Assembly (NCBI GenBank): GCA_947460595.1
Contig: CANHGS010000012.1
Coordinates: 38,212-102,211, forward strand
Direction of reading: 5' to 3'
Length of the DNA: 64,000 nt
Source: Bacteroidota bacterium
GTDB taxonomy: Bacteria > Bacteroidota > Bacteroidia > Chitinophagales > Chitinophagaceae
Made by a program: the position numbers and the translations under genes
The notes under the pieces: generated by a model
Told to the model about the DNA's origin: nothing
What the model saw: only the letters and a program-made list of their open reading frames with translations
Database searches by the model: none
Shown here: positions 47,108 to 57,297 of the stretch, piece by piece
How positions within the stretch are numbered: the stretch's first letter is position 1
Layout: every line of letters begins with the position of its first letter

Positions 47108-50100
47108 TTATTCAAACTTAAGGTCAAGACCCAATCCTCTCAATTCATGTACCAATACATTGAATGATTCAGGAACACCTGGACGTGGGATATTATCTCC
47201 CTTCACAATGGCTTCGTAAGTTTTAGCACGGCCAATGATATCATCCGATTTCAGGGTTAGCAATTCTTGCAAGATATTGGCCGCACCATAAGCTTCCAGT
47301 GCCCAAACCTCCATCTCTCCAAAACGCTGACCACCAAACTGTGCCTTACCACCCAACGGCTGTTGAGTAATCAAACTGTATGGTCCAATTGAACGGGCGT
47401 GCATCTTATCATCAACCATGTGGTGAAGTTTAATCATATAGATTACACCCACAGTAGCTTTTTGATGGAAACGCTCTCCAGTTTCACCGTCGTATAGGTA
47501 AGTATGTCCGTTTCTTGGAATACCTGCTTCCACACAATATTCTTCAATTTGTGTAGTAGAAGCACCGTCAAAAATTGGGGTAGCAAATTTCACACCCAAT
47601 TTCTTACCAGTCCATCCAAGAATGGTTTCATAAATCTGACCTAAGTTCATCCTAGAAGGTACCCCTAGTGGATTCAATACAATATCCACCGGTGTTCCGT
47701 CTTCCATGAATGGTAAGTCTTCAGCACGTACAATTTTTGCAACAATACCTTTGTTACCGTGTCTACCAGCCATCTTATCTCCTACTTTCAGCTTACGCTT
47801 AACAGCTAAGTAAACTTTGGCCAGTTTCAATACACCTGCAGGTAATTCATCGCCAATAGAGATATTGAATTTTTCACGCTTATACCTACCCAACTCTTCG
47901 TTGAATTTGATACTGTAGTTGTGTAACAAAGTATTAATCTGATCGTCCGTTTTGGCATCACCAGTCCATCCCAAAGGATTCACGTTCTGGTAATCAATAG
48001 TGCTCAAGTTCTTTTGGTTAAACTTTGCGCCTTTGCCAATCAGCATTTCACCAAAGTTGTTGCTTATGCCTGTGCTAGCTTTGTCTTTCAACAATGTTTG
48101 CAATTTGTCTAACAACAATTCTTTAATGCTTTCAACATTCTGCTGGTGAACTTTCTCTACTTTTTCTAACTGTGCTTTTTCACGAATCTTACCGTTCTTA
48201 TCTTTCTTAGCACGTTGGAATAGTTTCTTATCAATCACCACACCTTCAGTTCCGTTTGGAGCTTTCAAAGAAGCATCTTTTGCATCACCGGCTTTGTCTC
48301 CAAAGATGGCACGCAATAATTTTTCTTCTGGTGTAGGATCTGATTCACCTTTTGGTGTGATTTTACCAATTAGGATATCTCCTTCTTTGATAGTAGCACC
48401 AATGCGAATAATACCATTCTCATCCAAATCCTTAGTAGCATCTTCTGATACGTTAGGAATATCTGGAGTCAATTCTTCTTCACCCAATTTGGTATCTCTA
48501 ACTTCTAGTTCATATTCTTCAATGTGAACAGAAGTAAACAAGTCTTCTCTAACTACTTTTTCAGAGATTACAATGGCATCCTCAAAGTTGTAACCCTTCC
48601 ATGGCATGAATGCCACTTGCAGGTTTCTTCCCAAGGCCAATTCACCATTCTGTGTAGCATATCCTTCTGTTAAGAAATCGCCTTTTTTCACTTGCTGACC
48701 CTTCTTCACAGCTGGGCGAAGATTGATACAAGTTGCTTGGTTGGTCTTCATAAACTTAGTCAGTGTATACACTTGTAAGTCATCATTAAAGCTTACCAAA
48801 CGGTCTAGGTCATTTCTGTCATAACGAACATGAATATGGTTGGCATCAACAAACTCTACAACACCATTTCCTTCAGCGTGGATTTGAATCCTTGCATCAC
48901 GGGCAGCTTTTCCTTCTAGTCCGGTACCCACAATTGGCGCTTCCAAACGAATCAAAGGAACGGCTTGACGTTGCATGTTTGATCCCATCAAGGCACGGTT
49001 GGCATCATCATGCTCCAAGAAAGGAATCAAAGAAGCACTCAAACCAACAATTTGGTTAGGAGCAACGTCCATAAATTCCACTTCTTCCTTGTCAAGGATA
49101 GGGAAATCTCCCGTTTGACGAGAAACTACTTTATCTTCTGCAAAACCACCCTTGTCATTCAATGGCGCATTACTCTGGGCAATTTTAGCGCTATCTTCTT
49201 CTTCAGCACTTAGGAAAGTAAGCGTGTTCATGTTTACTTTTCCGTCTTCTACTTTGCGATAAGGGGTTTCAATAAAGCCCATATCGTTAATAGCAGCGTG
49301 TACGCAAAGGGTAGAAATCAAACCAATGTTTGGCCCTTCAGGAGTTTCAATGGTACACAACCTACCGTAGTGAGAATAGTGTACGTCACGAACCTCAAAT
49401 CCAGCGCGCTCTCTACTCAAACCTCCTGGTCCTAGTGCGGAGATCCTACGCTTGTGCGTGATCTCACTCAATGGATTGGTTTGGTCTAAGAATTGAGACA
49501 ACTGAGAAGTACCAAAGAAAGAGTTGATAACAGAAGAAAGAGTACGTGCGTTGATCAAATCAACTGGTGTAAATACCTCGTTGTCCCTAACGTTCATGCG
49601 CTCTCTAATTGTTCTAGCCATACGAGCCAGACCCACACCAAATTGCGCATACAATTGCTCACCTACTGTTCTAACCCTACGGTTGCTCAAGTGATCAATA
49701 TCATCAATCTCAGCCTTACCATTGGTCAAACGTACTAGGTACTTAATGATCTCAATAATATCTGGCTTGGTTAATACTTTCTTTTCTAAAGGATAGTCAA
49801 GACCCAACTTGCGGTTGATCTTATACCTACCCACTTCTCCCAAATCATAACGCTTATCAGAGAAAAATAATTTGTCAATGATACCACGTGCAGTCTCGTT
49901 ATCAGGGGCATCAGCACCACGCAATTGGCGATAGATATGCTGAACCGCTTCCAATTCACTGTTAGACGTATCCTTGTTCAAAGTATTGTAAATGATGGCA
50001 TAATCGCCTCCAACGTCTTCTTTCTGAATAAATACGCTCTTCACTTCCATTTCAATAATGGTAGCAATAGCCTCTTCGTCCAGCACGGTGTCGCGCTCCA

Positions 50101-50911
50101 TCACAATTTCATTACGCTCAATGCTTACTACTTCACCAGTGTCTTCATCCACAAAATCTTCTACCCATGTTCTAAGAACACGAGCAGCTAGTTTGCGTCC
50201 AACCTGGTTAGCAAGGGATTTTTTGTCTGCTTTTACTTCATCAGCCATGCCAAACAATTCCAAAATGTCTTTGTCTGTTTCATAACCAATAGAACGCAAC
50301 AAAGTAGTTACAGGGAACTTCTTCTTACGATCAATATAGGCGTACATCACGTTGTTGATGTCAGTAGCAAATTCCATCCAAGCACCCTTGAAAGGAATTA
50401 CCCTAGCAGAGTATATTTTGGTACCGTTGGGGTGAACCGACTGGCCAAAAAATACACCAGGAGAACGGTGTAGTTGGGATACAACTACGCGCTCAGCTCC
50501 GTTAATCACAAAGGTTCCTCTAGGAGTCATGTAAGGGATATTTCCCAGAAACACGTCCTGAACGATGGTTTGGAAGTCAACGTGCTCTTCGTCATTACAA
50601 CTCAAGCGCAATTTGGCCTTCAATGGCACCGCGTAGGTTAAACCACGTTCCATACACTCTTCAATAGTGTAGCGTGGGGGATCAATAAAATAATCCAGGA
50701 ACTCCAGTACGAAAATGTTACGCGTGTCCGTAATAGGAAAATTTTCCTTAAACACGCGGAACAAACCCTCAACATTACGTTTGTCGGGCGTTGTTTCTAA
50801 CTGAAAAAACTCGCTGAAAGATTCTAACTGAATGTCGAGTAGGTCTGGGGCATCAGCCAAGTGTTTAGTTTTACCGAAGCCGACCCTGTTGTTCAATGTA
50901 GTTGTAGACAT
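47108..50911 (-). CDS. rpoB: DNA-directed RNA polymerase subunit beta
   Basis: The 1267-residue beta subunit. The rifampicin region is recognisable as [43 protein letters not shown], with the residues of a rifampicin-sensitive enzyme (D516, H526 and S531 equivalents present). Later, [13 protein letters not shown] binds the nucleotide, and the C-terminus has [18 protein letters not shown]. It has a 130-nt structured leader after rplL's terminator and a possible promoter at 51048. The length matches Bacteroidetes homologues. Confidence 0.98.
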   Translation of the reverse strand: MSTTTLNNRVGFGKTKHLADAPDLLDIQLESFSEFFQLETTPDKRNVEGLFRVFKENFPITDTRNIFVLEFLDYFIDPPRYTIEECMERGLTYAVPLKAKLRLSCNDEEHVDFQTIVQDVFLGNIPYMTPRGTFVINGAERVVVSQLHRSPGVFFGQSVHPNGTKIYSARVIPFKGAWMEFATDINNVMYAYIDRKKKFPVTTLLRSIGYETDKDILELFGMADEVKADKKSLANQVGRKLAARVLRTWVEDFVDEDTGEVVSIERNEIVMERDTVLDEEAIATIIEMEVKSVFIQKEDVGGDYAIIYNTLNKDTSNSELEAVQHIYRQLRGADAPDNETARGIIDKLFFSDKRYDLGEVGRYKINRKLGLDYPLEKKVLTKPDIIEIIKYLVRLTNGKAEIDDIDHLSNRRVRTVGEQLYAQFGVGLARMARTIRERMNVRDNEVFTPVDLINARTLSSVINSFFGTSQLSQFLDQTNPLSEITHKRRISALGPGGLSRERAGFEVRDVHYSHYGRLCTIETPEGPNIGLISTLCVHAAINDMGFIETPYRKVEDGKVNMNTLTFLSAEEEDSAKIAQSNAPLNDKGGFAEDKVVSRQTGDFPILDKEEVEFMDVAPNQIVGLSASLIPFLEHDDANRALMGSNMQRQAVPLIRLEAPIVGTGLEGKAARDARIQIHAEGNGVVEFVDANHIHVRYDRNDLDRLVSFNDDLQVYTLTKFMKTNQATCINLRPAVKKGQQVKKGDFLTEGYATQNGELALGRNLQVAFMPWKGYNFEDAIVISEKVVREDLFTSVHIEEYELEVRDTKLGEEELTPDIPNVSEDATKDLDENGIIRIGATIKEGDILIGKITPKGESDPTPEEKLLRAIFGDKAGDAKDASLKAPNGTEGVVIDKKLFQRAKKDKNGKIREKAQLEKVEKVHQQNVESIKELLLDKLQTLLKDKASTGISNNFGEMLIGKGAKFNQKNLSTIDYQNVNPLGWTGDAKTDDQINTLLHNYSIKFNEELGRYKREKFNISIGDELPAGVLKLAKVYLAVKRKLKVGDKMAGRHGNKGIVAKIVRAEDLPFMEDGTPVDIVLNPLGVPSRMNLGQIYETILGWTGKKLGVKFATPIFDGASTTQIEEYCVEAGIPRNGHTYLYDGETGERFHQKATVGVIYMIKLHHMVDDKMHARSIGPYSLITQQPLGGKAQFGGQRFGEMEVWALEAYGAANILQELLTLKSDDIIGRAKTYEAIVKGDNIPRPGVPESFNVLVHELRGLGLDLKFE

Positions 50912-50932
50912 ATTTGTGTAAAACCGGTTTTA

Positions 50933-50976
50933 GTACGTAAAATTTTGGGGAGAACTAAGTGCTTCTCTTAACGTAC
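50933..50976 (-). other. structured 5' leader of rpoB
   Basis: A nested inverted repeat (GTACGT 50933-50938 with ACGTAC 50971-50976; inside it GAGAA 50950-50954 with TTCTC 50963-50967) lies 22-65 bp upstream of the rpoB start. It could be a translational control or processing element; function is inferred from position only. Confidence 0.35.
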
Positions 50977-51047
50977 AATCGGCGCATCTATCATTCAAAC
51001 AAATGATAAAAATGTCCACCCGCTAAAATACCCAAAATAAAGGATGG

Positions 51048-51055
51048 CAAAACTA
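51048..51055 (-). promoter_or_regulatory. putative -7 box upstream of rpoB
   Basis: An exact TAnnTTTG on the minus strand (TAGTTTTG) lies 137 bp before rpoB and after the rplL terminator. No TTG is at 19-20 bp, so only the -7 half is supported. Confidence 0.4.
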
Positions 51056-51109
51056 AGCAATTAGTAGAACAATAAAAAAACAAATTTTTTACCCTTCAGG
51101 GCATAAAAA

Positions 51110-51133
51110 AACCAACAGGAAATCCTGTTGGTT
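51110..51133 (-). terminator. terminator/attenuator after rplL
   Basis: A 10-bp perfect stem (51110-51119 and 51124-51133, loop AAAT) followed on the minus strand by seven T. It lies 23 bp after the rplL stop and should partly separate the ribosomal protein genes from rpoBC. Confidence 0.9.
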
Positions 51134-51155
51134 CAATTTTATGAAAGTAGGTTAA

Positions 51156-51530
51156 TTACTTAACTTCTACTTCAGCGCCAGCATCTTTCAGTTTAGTAGC
51201 AATATCTTCAGCCTCTGCTTTAGATACGCCTTCTTTCACTGCTTTAGGAGCGCCGTCAACTAGGTCTTTAGCTTCTTTCAAGCCTAAGCCAGTCAATTCT
51301 TTAACAATCTTAACTACAGTCAATTTGCTAGCACCGCCGCTAACCAATACAACGTCAAAAGAGGTTTTCTCTTCAACTGCTGCTGCAGCGTCACCGCCAC
51401 CTGCTGCTACTACAACTGCTGCTGCAGCTGGTTCAATACCGTAGTCTGCTTTCAAAACGTCTGCTAATTCTTGAACTTCTTTAACTGTCAAGTTTACTAG
51501 AGATTCTGCTAATGCTTTAATGTCTGCCAT
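51156..51530 (-). CDS. rplL: 50S ribosomal protein L7/L12
   Basis: Stalk protein of 124 residues: N-terminal dimerisation region ([28 protein letters not shown]), an alanine-rich hinge ([21 protein letters not shown]) and the factor-binding C-terminal domain ([45 protein letters not shown]). It recruits translational GTPases such as the EF-Tu encoded upstream. It follows rplJ by 124 bp and ends before an attenuator-type terminator. Confidence 0.97.
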   Translation of the reverse strand: MADIKALAESLVNLTVKEVQELADVLKADYGIEPAAAAVVVAAGGGDAAAAVEEKTSFDVVLVSGGASKLTVVKIVKELTGLGLKEAKDLVDGAPKAVKEGVSKAEAEDIATKLKDAGAEVEVK

Positions 51531-51654
51531 TTTGTGTAAATTTTTCCCGCCTTCATGTCCCGTCTTTAGGGATCCGGCGGATGGTTTAAAAAAATTCTGC
51601 CTTTATTTTCCCTCAGGCCTGGGATATCTTAAAAATCGGTTTCCCGGTTTCAAT

Positions 51655-52251
51655 TTATGCTTCTGCTGCTGGAGCTTCTGCACTTGGTGCTTCAGGAGCT
51701 GCTTCAACTGCTGCCTCAACAACTGCTTCAACAACGGCTTCAGTTGCAGTTCCTGCTGCTTGCTGCTCGTGGTGATTCAACAAAGCTGCAATAACACGTT
51801 TTGCAGGAGATTGCAACAATCCAATTACTTCACCAATCAATTCATTCTTAGTCTTGATTTGTGTAAGTGCTTTCAGATTTTCATTACCAGTGTAAATATC
51901 ACCGTTAATAAATGCTGCTTTCAATAATGGTTTATCCGTATTGCTTCCTTTACGGAAAGAAGAGATGATCAAAGCTGGTTCTTTGGGATTCTCAGAGAAC
52001 ATCAAAGCGGTTACATTGTGCAATGAATCATACACACCTGCGTATTTTTCAGCGTCTAATGATTCCAAAGCTTTACGGATCAAAGTATTCTTAGCCACTT
52101 TCATTTCTACCTGCTTGTCAAAGCAAGTTCTGCGCAGGTTAGAAACCTGTGCAACAGTCAACGCTTCTGTATCAGTGATATAAAAGTTATTGTATTGTGA
52201 GAACTTCTCTTTCAAGAGTTCTATCACCTCATTTTTTTGGTCTTTGTTCAT
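51655..52251 (-). CDS. rplJ: 50S ribosomal protein L10 with Ala/Glu-rich tail
   Basis: L10, the base of the L7/L12 stalk: KNEVIELLKEKFSQYNNFYITD, LRRTCFDKQVEMKVAKNTLIRKAL and IGEVIGLLQSPAKRVIAALL. The chain is 198 residues, longer than the usual ~165-175, because of an extra C-terminal stretch after the NHHEQQAAG segment made almost only of Ala, Glu, Val and Pro. L10 with L12 normally represses its own mRNA. It lies between rplA (62 bp) and rplL. Confidence 0.95.
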   Translation of the reverse strand: MNKDQKNEVIELLKEKFSQYNNFYITDTEALTVAQVSNLRRTCFDKQVEMKVAKNTLIRKALESLDAEKYAGVYDSLHNVTALMFSENPKEPALIISSFRKGSNTDKPLLKAAFINGDIYTGNENLKALTQIKTKNELIGEVIGLLQSPAKRVIAALLNHHEQQAAGTATEAVVEAVVEAAVEAAPEAPSAEAPAAEA

Positions 52252-52313
52252 AACTAATTTTTTTTACAACCCGGGTCATTTCAATCCCGTTTTACCGGGA
52301 ACGATCACCAGGA

Positions 52314-53006
52314 CTAGTTGATTAATGATTTGGTGTCCAATGTAATACCAGGACTCATGGTGCTAGCCATGCTTACTGCTTTCAGGTAAGTACCTTTAGA
52401 AGAAGATGGTTTCAACTTCAAGATTGCATTGATCAGCTCAGTGCTGTTTTCTGTAATCTTTTCAGGTGCAAAAGAGATACGACCAATAGAAGCGTGAACA
52501 ATACCAGTCTTATCAACTTTAAAAGCAATTTTACCACCTTTCACCTCATTAACTGCAGCTGCAACATCATTAGTTACAGTACCAGTTTTAGGGTTTGGCA
52601 TCAAGTTACGTGGTCCCAATACTTTACCCAGTTTACCTATTTTAGGCATAACTGCTGGTGTAGCAATGATAACGTCTACGTCTACCCAACCGCTTTCAAT
52701 CTTTTGGATGAACTCGTCAAGACCTACAAAGTCAGCACCTGCTTCATTAGCAGCGGCTTCTTTATCAGGGGTACACAAAACCAAAACGCGTTTGGTTTTA
52801 CCAGTACCATGAGGAAGAGAAACGGTTCCACGAACTTGCTGATCAGCTTTCTTAGGATCAACTCCCAAGCGGATATGCAAGTCTACAGAACTATCAAATT
52901 TGGTGCAATTGATTTCTTTAACAAGGTTAGAAGCTTCTTTCAGGGAATAAATTTTGTTTTTATCCACCTTAGTTACTGCTACTTTTCTTTTTTTAGTAAG
53001 TGACAT
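52314..53006 (-). CDS. rplA: 50S ribosomal protein L1
   Basis: The 230-residue L1 with the typical order [75 protein letters not shown] and [23 protein letters not shown]1 forms the mobile stalk at the E site and in many bacteria represses the L11 operon by binding a 23S-like leader. It follows rplK by 25 bp and precedes rplJ. Confidence 0.97.
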   Translation of the reverse strand: MSLTKKRKVAVTKVDKNKIYSLKEASNLVKEINCTKFDSSVDLHIRLGVDPKKADQQVRGTVSLPHGTGKTKRVLVLCTPDKEAAANEAGADFVGLDEFIQKIESGWVDVDVIIATPAVMPKIGKLGKVLGPRNLMPNPKTGTVTNDVAAAVNEVKGGKIAFKVDKTGIVHASIGRISFAPEKITENSTELINAILKLKPSSSKGTYLKAVSMASTMSPGITLDTKSLIN

Positions 53007-53031
53007 TTTCTAAATGATTTAAGGTGAATAA

Positions 53032-53475
53032 TTAATTTTCCCAAGGGGCTTTACCTTCAACAGTTACTCCCATAGAGCGGGCAGTACCAGCTACCATGTT
53101 CATAGCACTATGTAAAGTGAACGCATTCAGATCGCTCATCTTGTCTTTGGCAATGGCTTCAACTTGATCCCAAGTTACTTTACCTACCTTAACACGATTG
53201 CTTTCTTTAGATCCTTTTTGAATCTTAGCTGCTTCCATTACCTGAACTGCTGCTGGAGCTGTTTTGATAACAAAGTCAAAAGACTTGTCTGTGTAAACTG
53301 TAATTAAAACGGGAACTACTTTACCCATTTTGTCTTGAGTTCTAGCATTAAACTGCTTACAGAACTCCATGATGTTAACACCCTTTGAACCAAGGGCTGG
53401 ACCTACTGGAGGTGCTGGGTTGGCGGCTCCGCCTTTCACCTGCAACTTTACGTAGCCTGAGATTTCTTTTGCCAT
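53032..53475 (-). CDS. rplK: 50S ribosomal protein L11
   Basis: The 147-residue L11, starting [42 protein letters not shown] and ending with the rRNA-binding C-terminal domain ([42 protein letters not shown]). It forms the GTPase-associated centre with L10/L12. It is the first gene of the unit driven by the promoter at 53562-53592, with a leader of about 80 nt. Confidence 0.97.
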   Translation of the reverse strand: MAKEISGYVKLQVKGGAANPAPPVGPALGSKGVNIMEFCKQFNARTQDKMGKVVPVLITVYTDKSFDFVIKTAPAAVQVMEAAKIQKGSKESNRVKVGKVTWDQVEAIAKDKMSDLNAFTLHSAMNMVAGTARSMGVTVEGKAPWEN

Positions 53476-53561
53476 TTTTTTGATTTTATTGGTGATATCG
53501 TGTCGCTTTTTACGGCACTCCCAAACTCAATCGTTCTTCCTAAAAAGAACTTTTGGGGCGG

Positions 53562-53592
53562 CAAAGGTAATGAAAAAAAAGATACTTCCAAA
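53562..53592 (-). promoter_or_regulatory. promoter of the rplKAJL (rpoBC) unit
   Basis: TTTG (53589-53592 on the minus strand) and TACCTTTG (53562-53569) spaced by 19 bp are an exact match to the Bacteroidetes sigma-A promoter (TTTG / TAnnTTTG, 19-20 bp). Transcription should start near 53555. Confidence 0.85.
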
Positions 53593-53724
53593 TTTAAAAG
53601 GCATTCATTAATTCAATAACCCTAATAAATAGGGGAAGGCTCATGGAAGCCAGCGTAATCCGCTTAAGATAATTGATAGCATTAGTGGGTTACCAATAGA
53701 TTAAAGGATCTCATTTAAGCTAAA

Positions 53725-53755
53725 AAAGCCATTTCGATATGATCGAAATGGCTTT
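53725..53755 (-). terminator. intrinsic terminator after nusG
   Basis: A 14-bp perfect stem (53725-53738 and 53742-53755) with a 3-nt loop, followed on the minus strand by six T. It separates secE-nusG from rplK. Confidence 0.92.
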
Positions 53756-53776
53756 AAATTATAACAAATAATGTTT

Positions 53777-54385
53777 TTATGCTAATTTCTCTACTTGCAT
53801 GTAGTTTAACTCTACTGGAGTAGACCTACCAAAGATCTTAACGGTCACTTTTAATTTCTTCTTCTCATCATTTACGTCTTCAATAACACCATTAAAGTCA
53901 TTAAATGGACCTTCAATAATCTTGATGGTTTCACCAACAATGAATGGTTCACTCATGGTAACACCTATATCATTCATTTCATCCACTTTACCCAACATCT
54001 TATTTACTTCAGATTTGCGTAAAGAAATGATATTTCCTTTAGAACCTTTTCCGTCAGTCAAGAAGTGCATCACGTTACTGATATTGCTAATATGCTGAAC
54101 AATATCATCACTCAATTTGCCATCCAAAACCTCCATCATTACATACCCTGGAAAATAGTTTTTCTCGCGCATTACTTTCTTTCCGTTCTGCACTTTGTAT
54201 ACTTTCTCCATAGGAAGAAATATCTGTTTGATGGTTTCAGTCCAGCCATTGCGAACCAAATCCTTATCCAGATATTCTTTCACCTTTCTTTCTTTGCCAC
54301 TAACCACCCTTAACACATACCATTTTGTTTCTGGTAATGGGCCTGTTGGATTGGCTTGTGTGTCAACTATTTCAACTGCTTCCAT
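53777..54385 (-). CDS. nusG: transcription termination/antitermination factor NusG
   Basis: A 202-residue NusG with an NGN domain (KWYVLRVVSGKERKVKEYL, QIFLPMEKVY, NYFPGYVMMEV) and a C-terminal KOW domain (GETIKIIEGPFNDFNGVIEDVNDEKKKLKVTVKIFGRSTPVELNYMQV). A 20-residue acidic N-terminal extension precedes the NGN start. It binds the RNA polymerase clamp. It follows secE by 6 bp and ends at a strong terminator. Confidence 0.96.
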   Translation of the reverse strand: MEAVEIVDTQANPTGPLPETKWYVLRVVSGKERKVKEYLDKDLVRNGWTETIKQIFLPMEKVYKVQNGKKVMREKNYFPGYVMMEVLDGKLSDDIVQHISNISNVMHFLTDGKGSKGNIISLRKSEVNKMLGKVDEMNDIGVTMSEPFIVGETIKIIEGPFNDFNGVIEDVNDEKKKLKVTVKIFGRSTPVELNYMQVEKLA

Positions 54386-54391
54386 GATTGG

Positions 54392-54586
54392 TTACTTGAA
54401 TAATGAATAAATCAATTTAAGCAATTGGTTGCTAGAAAAATCCATCATCCAAACCATTGCGGTGATGATAACGGTTGCTACTAGAACAATCACAGTGCTT
54501 TGTTGCAACTGGATCCAAGTAGGCCAGGTTACTTTCTCCAACAGTTCGCGGTAACTCTCTTTGAAATAGGTAGTGATTTTGTTCAT
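54392..54586 (-). CDS. secE: preprotein translocase subunit SecE
   Basis: The 64-residue single-helix form of SecE: a short amphipathic region (YFKESYRELLEKVTWPTWIQLQQST), then the transmembrane helix (VIVLVATVIITAMVWMMDF). The conserved VTWPT motif contacts SecY. It lies 6 bp upstream of nusG and downstream of tRNA-Trp, a near-universal gene order. Confidence 0.95.
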   Translation of the reverse strand: MNKITTYFKESYRELLEKVTWPTWIQLQQSTVIVLVATVIITAMVWMMDFSSNQLLKLIYSLFK

Positions 54587-54627
54587 GTTGTCTTATTTGT
54601 TTTGAAGAACCGCTTCAAATTCAGTTG

Positions 54628-54698
54628 CACGGGCACTAGGATTCGAACCCAGATCAAAGGTTTTGGAGACCTGCATGCTACCGTTGCACCATGCCCGT
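54628..54698 (-). tRNA. tRNA-Trp (CCA)
   Basis: 71-nt cloverleaf on the minus strand; a 7-bp acceptor stem (ACGGGCA/TGCCCGT), discriminator G, anticodon loop CTCCAAA giving CCA, and a T-loop with GGTTCGAATC. No 3' CCA is encoded. It is the tRNA between tuf and secE, a classic position. Confidence 0.93.
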
Positions 54699-54704
54699 AG
54701 AAAA

Positions 54705-54741
54705 CTAAAAGCTATCCTGAGTTAATCAAGACAGCTTTTAG
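54705..54741 (-). terminator. hairpin between tuf and tRNA-Trp
   Basis: A 16-bp stem with two mismatches (54705-54720 and 54726-54741) followed on the minus strand by TTTTC. It could end most tuf transcripts or mark a processing site upstream of tRNA-Trp. A further weak hairpin lies at 54776-54797, just over the tuf stop. Confidence 0.6.
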
Positions 54742-54797
54742 TGGTATCGCAAATATAGTAAATATCTGCTTAAAAGCTAAAAGCCGTGGCTTAAAGC

Positions 54798-55988
54798 TTA
54801 TTTAATAATCTCAGTAACCTGACCAGCACCTACGGTACGGCCACCTTCACGGATCGCAAATTTCAAACCTTTTTCCATTGCGATTGGTTGGATCAACTTA
54901 ACAGTTAAACCGATGTTATCACCAGGCATAACCATTTCAGTTCCTTCTGGTAAAGAACACTCACCAGTTACGTCTGTAGTTCTGAAGTAGAACTGAGGAC
55001 GGTATTTGTTAAAGAATGGCGTGTGACGTCCACCTTCTTCTTTGCTCAATACGTAAACCTCACCTTTGAATTCAGTGTGCGGAGTAATTGAACCTGGCTT
55101 GCAAAGTACCATACCACGACGGATTTGGCTCTTTTCAATACCACGCAACAACAAGCCTGCGTTATCACCAGCTTCACCTTCATCCAATAACTTCTTGAAC
55201 ATTTCAACACCAGTACAAGTTGAAGTCAATGGAGCTTCCATCAAACCTACAATCTCAATTGGCTCACCAACTTTAATACGACCTCTTTCAATACGACCAG
55301 TGGCAACAGTACCACGACCAGTGATAGAGAATACGTCTTCAACGCTCATCAAGAATGGCATATCAACTGGACGAGGAGGTAATGGAATATAAGTATCTAC
55401 CGCTTCCATTAATTCTTCAATCTTAGCAACCCACTGTTCTTCGCCGGCCAAACCGCCAGTAGCAGAACCTTGGATGATTGGAGTGTTATCACCATCGAAT
55501 CCTTTTTCAGTCAACAATTCGCGAATTTCCATTTCTACCAATTCCAATAATTCTGGATCATCAACTAAGTCAACTTTGTTCATGAAAACAACCATACGAG
55601 GTACACCTACTTGACGAGCCAAAAGGATATGCTCTCTAGTTTGTGGCATAGGACCATCTGTAGCAGCAACTACCAAGATAGCACCGTCCATTTGGGCAGC
55701 ACCGGTAATCATATTCTTAACATAGTCAGCGTGACCTGGACAGTCAACGTGCGCATAGTGACGAGAAGCAGTTTGGTACTCAACGTGAGCAGTATTGATA
55801 GTGATACCACGCTCCCTTTCTTCAGGTGCGCCATCAATTTCATCATAATTCTTTGCAACGTTACCCATACCCTTTTTTGATAGGATCATGGTGATAGCTG
55901 CAGTTAAAGTAGTTTTACCATGGTCAACGTGACCAATGGTACCTACGTTTACGTGAGGTTTTTCCCTCTTGAAGGTCTCTTTTGCCAT
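54798..55988 (-). CDS. tuf: elongation factor Tu
   Basis: A 396-residue EF-Tu with all G motifs: [14 protein letters not shown] (P-loop), [16 protein letters not shown] and SATGG-like text near residue 175, and the aminoacyl-tRNA-binding domains 2 and 3. It brings aminoacyl-tRNA to the ribosome. It sits in the order tRNA-Thr-Tyr-Gly-Thr, tuf, tRNA-Trp, secE, nusG, equivalent to E. coli tufB, and is read with the tRNA cluster. The 154 bp before it contain tRNA-Thr(GGT) processing sequence and no obvious promoter. Confidence 0.98.
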   Translation of the reverse strand: MAKETFKREKPHVNVGTIGHVDHGKTTLTAAITMILSKKGMGNVAKNYDEIDGAPEERERGITINTAHVEYQTASRHYAHVDCPGHADYVKNMITGAAQMDGAILVVAATDGPMPQTREHILLARQVGVPRMVVFMNKVDLVDDPELLELVEMEIRELLTEKGFDGDNTPIIQGSATGGLAGEEQWVAKIEELMEAVDTYIPLPPRPVDMPFLMSVEDVFSITGRGTVATGRIERGRIKVGEPIEIVGLMEAPLTSTCTGVEMFKKLLDEGEAGDNAGLLLRGIEKSQIRRGMVLCKPGSITPHTEFKGEVYVLSKEEGGRHTPFFNKYRPQFYFRTTDVTGECSLPEGTEMVMPGDNIGLTVKLIQPIAMEKGLKFAIREGGRTVGAGQVTEIIK

Positions 55989-56142
55989 TTTTATCGGTTT
56001 TTAGTTGTGTTTTTTAAAAATTAGGGCTTTTAGACCCGGTTACATTTATTAAGCGCTTTACCCTTTTGAGGCTCTGCATTTTTTGCTGTTTGTTAGAATA
56101 CCCTCTACTCATTTGCCGCTCACCATATCCTTTTCAAACCTG

Positions 56143-56214
56143 AGCCGTTGGCGAGAATCGAACTCGCGACCTCTTCCCTACCAAGGAAGTGCTCTACCCC
56201 TGAGCTACAAAGGC
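56143..56214 (-). tRNA. tRNA-Thr (GGT)
   Basis: 72-nt cloverleaf, anticodon loop TTGGTAG (anticodon GGT), closed by CTTCC/GGAAG, T-arm GCGAG-TTCGATT-CTCGC. The acceptor stem (GCCTTTG/CAACGGC) has one T-C mismatch. No encoded CCA. Confidence 0.88.
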
Positions 56215-56266
56215 TTGACTATTGCTAGTGTTTGAATATACTCATTCACTAGCAACGGTCTTAAAG

Positions 56267-56339
56267 AGCGGAAGACGAGGGTCGAACTCGCGACCTATAG
56301 CTTGGAAGGCTATCGCTCTACCAATTGAGCTACTTCCGC
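56267..56339 (-). tRNA. tRNA-Gly (TCC)
   Basis: 73-nt cloverleaf with a perfect acceptor stem (GCGGAAG/CTTCCGC), anticodon stem ATAGC/GCTAT and loop CTTCCAA giving anticodon TCC. No encoded CCA. Confidence 0.95.
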
Positions 56340-56427
56340 TTTTACCCTTCAACCAACATTCCTAAGAATGAAGATTGTTGTCTGTAAAGAACTAATGGAA
56401 GCTAAAGATTGCTCTTTAGCTTCCTTG

Positions 56428-56510
<83 letters not shown>

Positions 56511-56595
56511 CCATTTGAGAAACGCAAAGTTAAGTAGTTGCTATGGAAGAAAAAACTAGTTTCACTTCTAAAACAAAACTTAACAAGATTTCTTG

Positions 56596-56668
56596 AGCCG
56601 AAGATGGGACTCGAACCCGCGACCTGCTGATTACAAATCAGCTGCTCTACCAACTGAGCTACTTCGGC
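56596..56668 (-). tRNA. tRNA-Thr (TGT)
   Basis: 73-nt cloverleaf with a perfect acceptor stem (GCCGAAG/CTTCGGC), anticodon stem GCTGA/TCAGC and loop TTTGTAA giving anticodon TGT. It is the first tRNA of the cluster, about 35 bp after the promoter box. Confidence 0.95.
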
Positions 56669-56702
56669 AAAAAATAAAGAACTATCCCTTTTTTTGGGAT
56701 GG

Positions 56703-56732
56703 CAAAGGTAATGGAAAACTTTATTCAGCAAA
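56703..56732 (-). promoter_or_regulatory. promoter of the tRNA-tuf-secE-nusG unit
   Basis: On the minus strand TTTG (56729-56732) and TACCTTTG (56703-56710) are spaced by 18 bp. The 12 bases around the -7 box (GCAAAGGTAATG on the plus strand) are identical to those at the rplK promoter. Confidence 0.8.
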
Positions 56733-56799
56733 ATTTTGAAGCAAAAATTTTAAAACAGTTTTCAACAGGTTTTAAAAGATGGGGGTAAATGGCAAAAAA

Positions 56800-56823
56800 A
56801 GCCCCAGAATTACTTCCAGGGCT
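56800..56823 (-). terminator. terminator after the hibernation factor gene
   Basis: Stem AGCCC/GGGCT (56800-56804 and 56819-56823) with an inner GAA/TTC pair; on the minus strand it ends in seven T. It lies 11 bp past the stop of the hibernation factor. Confidence 0.75.
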
Positions 56824-56833
56824 GAACCATTTT

Positions 56834-57133
56834 TTAAGCGGCAAGTTTATCTTTTTTCCTTTTTATCTGTGAAATCAGGGAATCCATGGCATTATCAAAA
56901 GATTCTTCAAATGATTTAGAGGAAGCTTTGACAAAAAAATCGTACTTGGGAACATGAACTTTAATCTCAACTACTTTGTCTTTGATGGAATGTACTACGT
57001 TGTCTAATTTCAAAAACAGGTCCACTTTTAGGATCTGATCGTGAAACGTGTTCAGTTTTTCAATTTTCTTGGATACATACTCCACCAATTTGTCGTCTGC
57101 ATCAAAGTGCACGGTCTGAATGTTGACGTTCAT
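56834..57133 (-). CDS. ribosome hibernation-promoting factor, short HPF/RaiA family
   Basis: A 99-residue protein starting MNVNIQTVHFDADDKLVEYVSKKIEKL, with KVVEIKVHVPKYDFFVKASSKSFEESFDNAMDSLISQIKRKKDK, the beta-alpha-beta-beta-beta-alpha fold of HPF/YfiA. It lacks the long C-terminal dimerisation domain, so it is the short type. It binds the 30S subunit and silences ribosomes in stationary phase. It lies downstream of xerC (165 bp apart) on the same strand and has its own terminator. Confidence 0.9.
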   Translation of the reverse strand: MNVNIQTVHFDADDKLVEYVSKKIEKLNTFHDQILKVDLFLKLDNVVHSIKDKVVEIKVHVPKYDFFVKASSKSFEESFDNAMDSLISQIKRKKDKLAA

Positions 57134-57297
57134 AACAACTCACGTTTAAACGGTTAAGAAATAAATTATTTGAAAGAACTTGATCTCGGACAAGGTCCGG
57201 CATTTCAACTGTTAACAAGTTAACACATAAAACACCATATAAAAAGGATAAAAGCTGTTTTTTAAAAGTTTTAACAGCCCATTTATTGGGGCCCAGA

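Larger units (their letters stand above)
53476..53776. promoter_or_regulatory. nusG-rplK intergenic region, 301 bp
   Basis: No ORF is supported. Going along the minus strand it holds the nusG terminator (53725-53755), about 130 bp of plain AT-rich sequence, the rplK promoter (53562-53592) and an ~80-nt rplK leader. The leader contains GGAAGAACG and GGGAGTGCCGTAAAAAGCG, which may fold into the L1-binding site typical of this mRNA; this is not proven. Confidence 0.5.

Noticed and set aside
54750..54757. TATATTTG -7-like box between tuf and tRNA-Trp
   Set aside because: It matches TAnnTTTG but has no -33 partner and is directly upstream of a hairpin that would end its transcript; kept as chance or weak.
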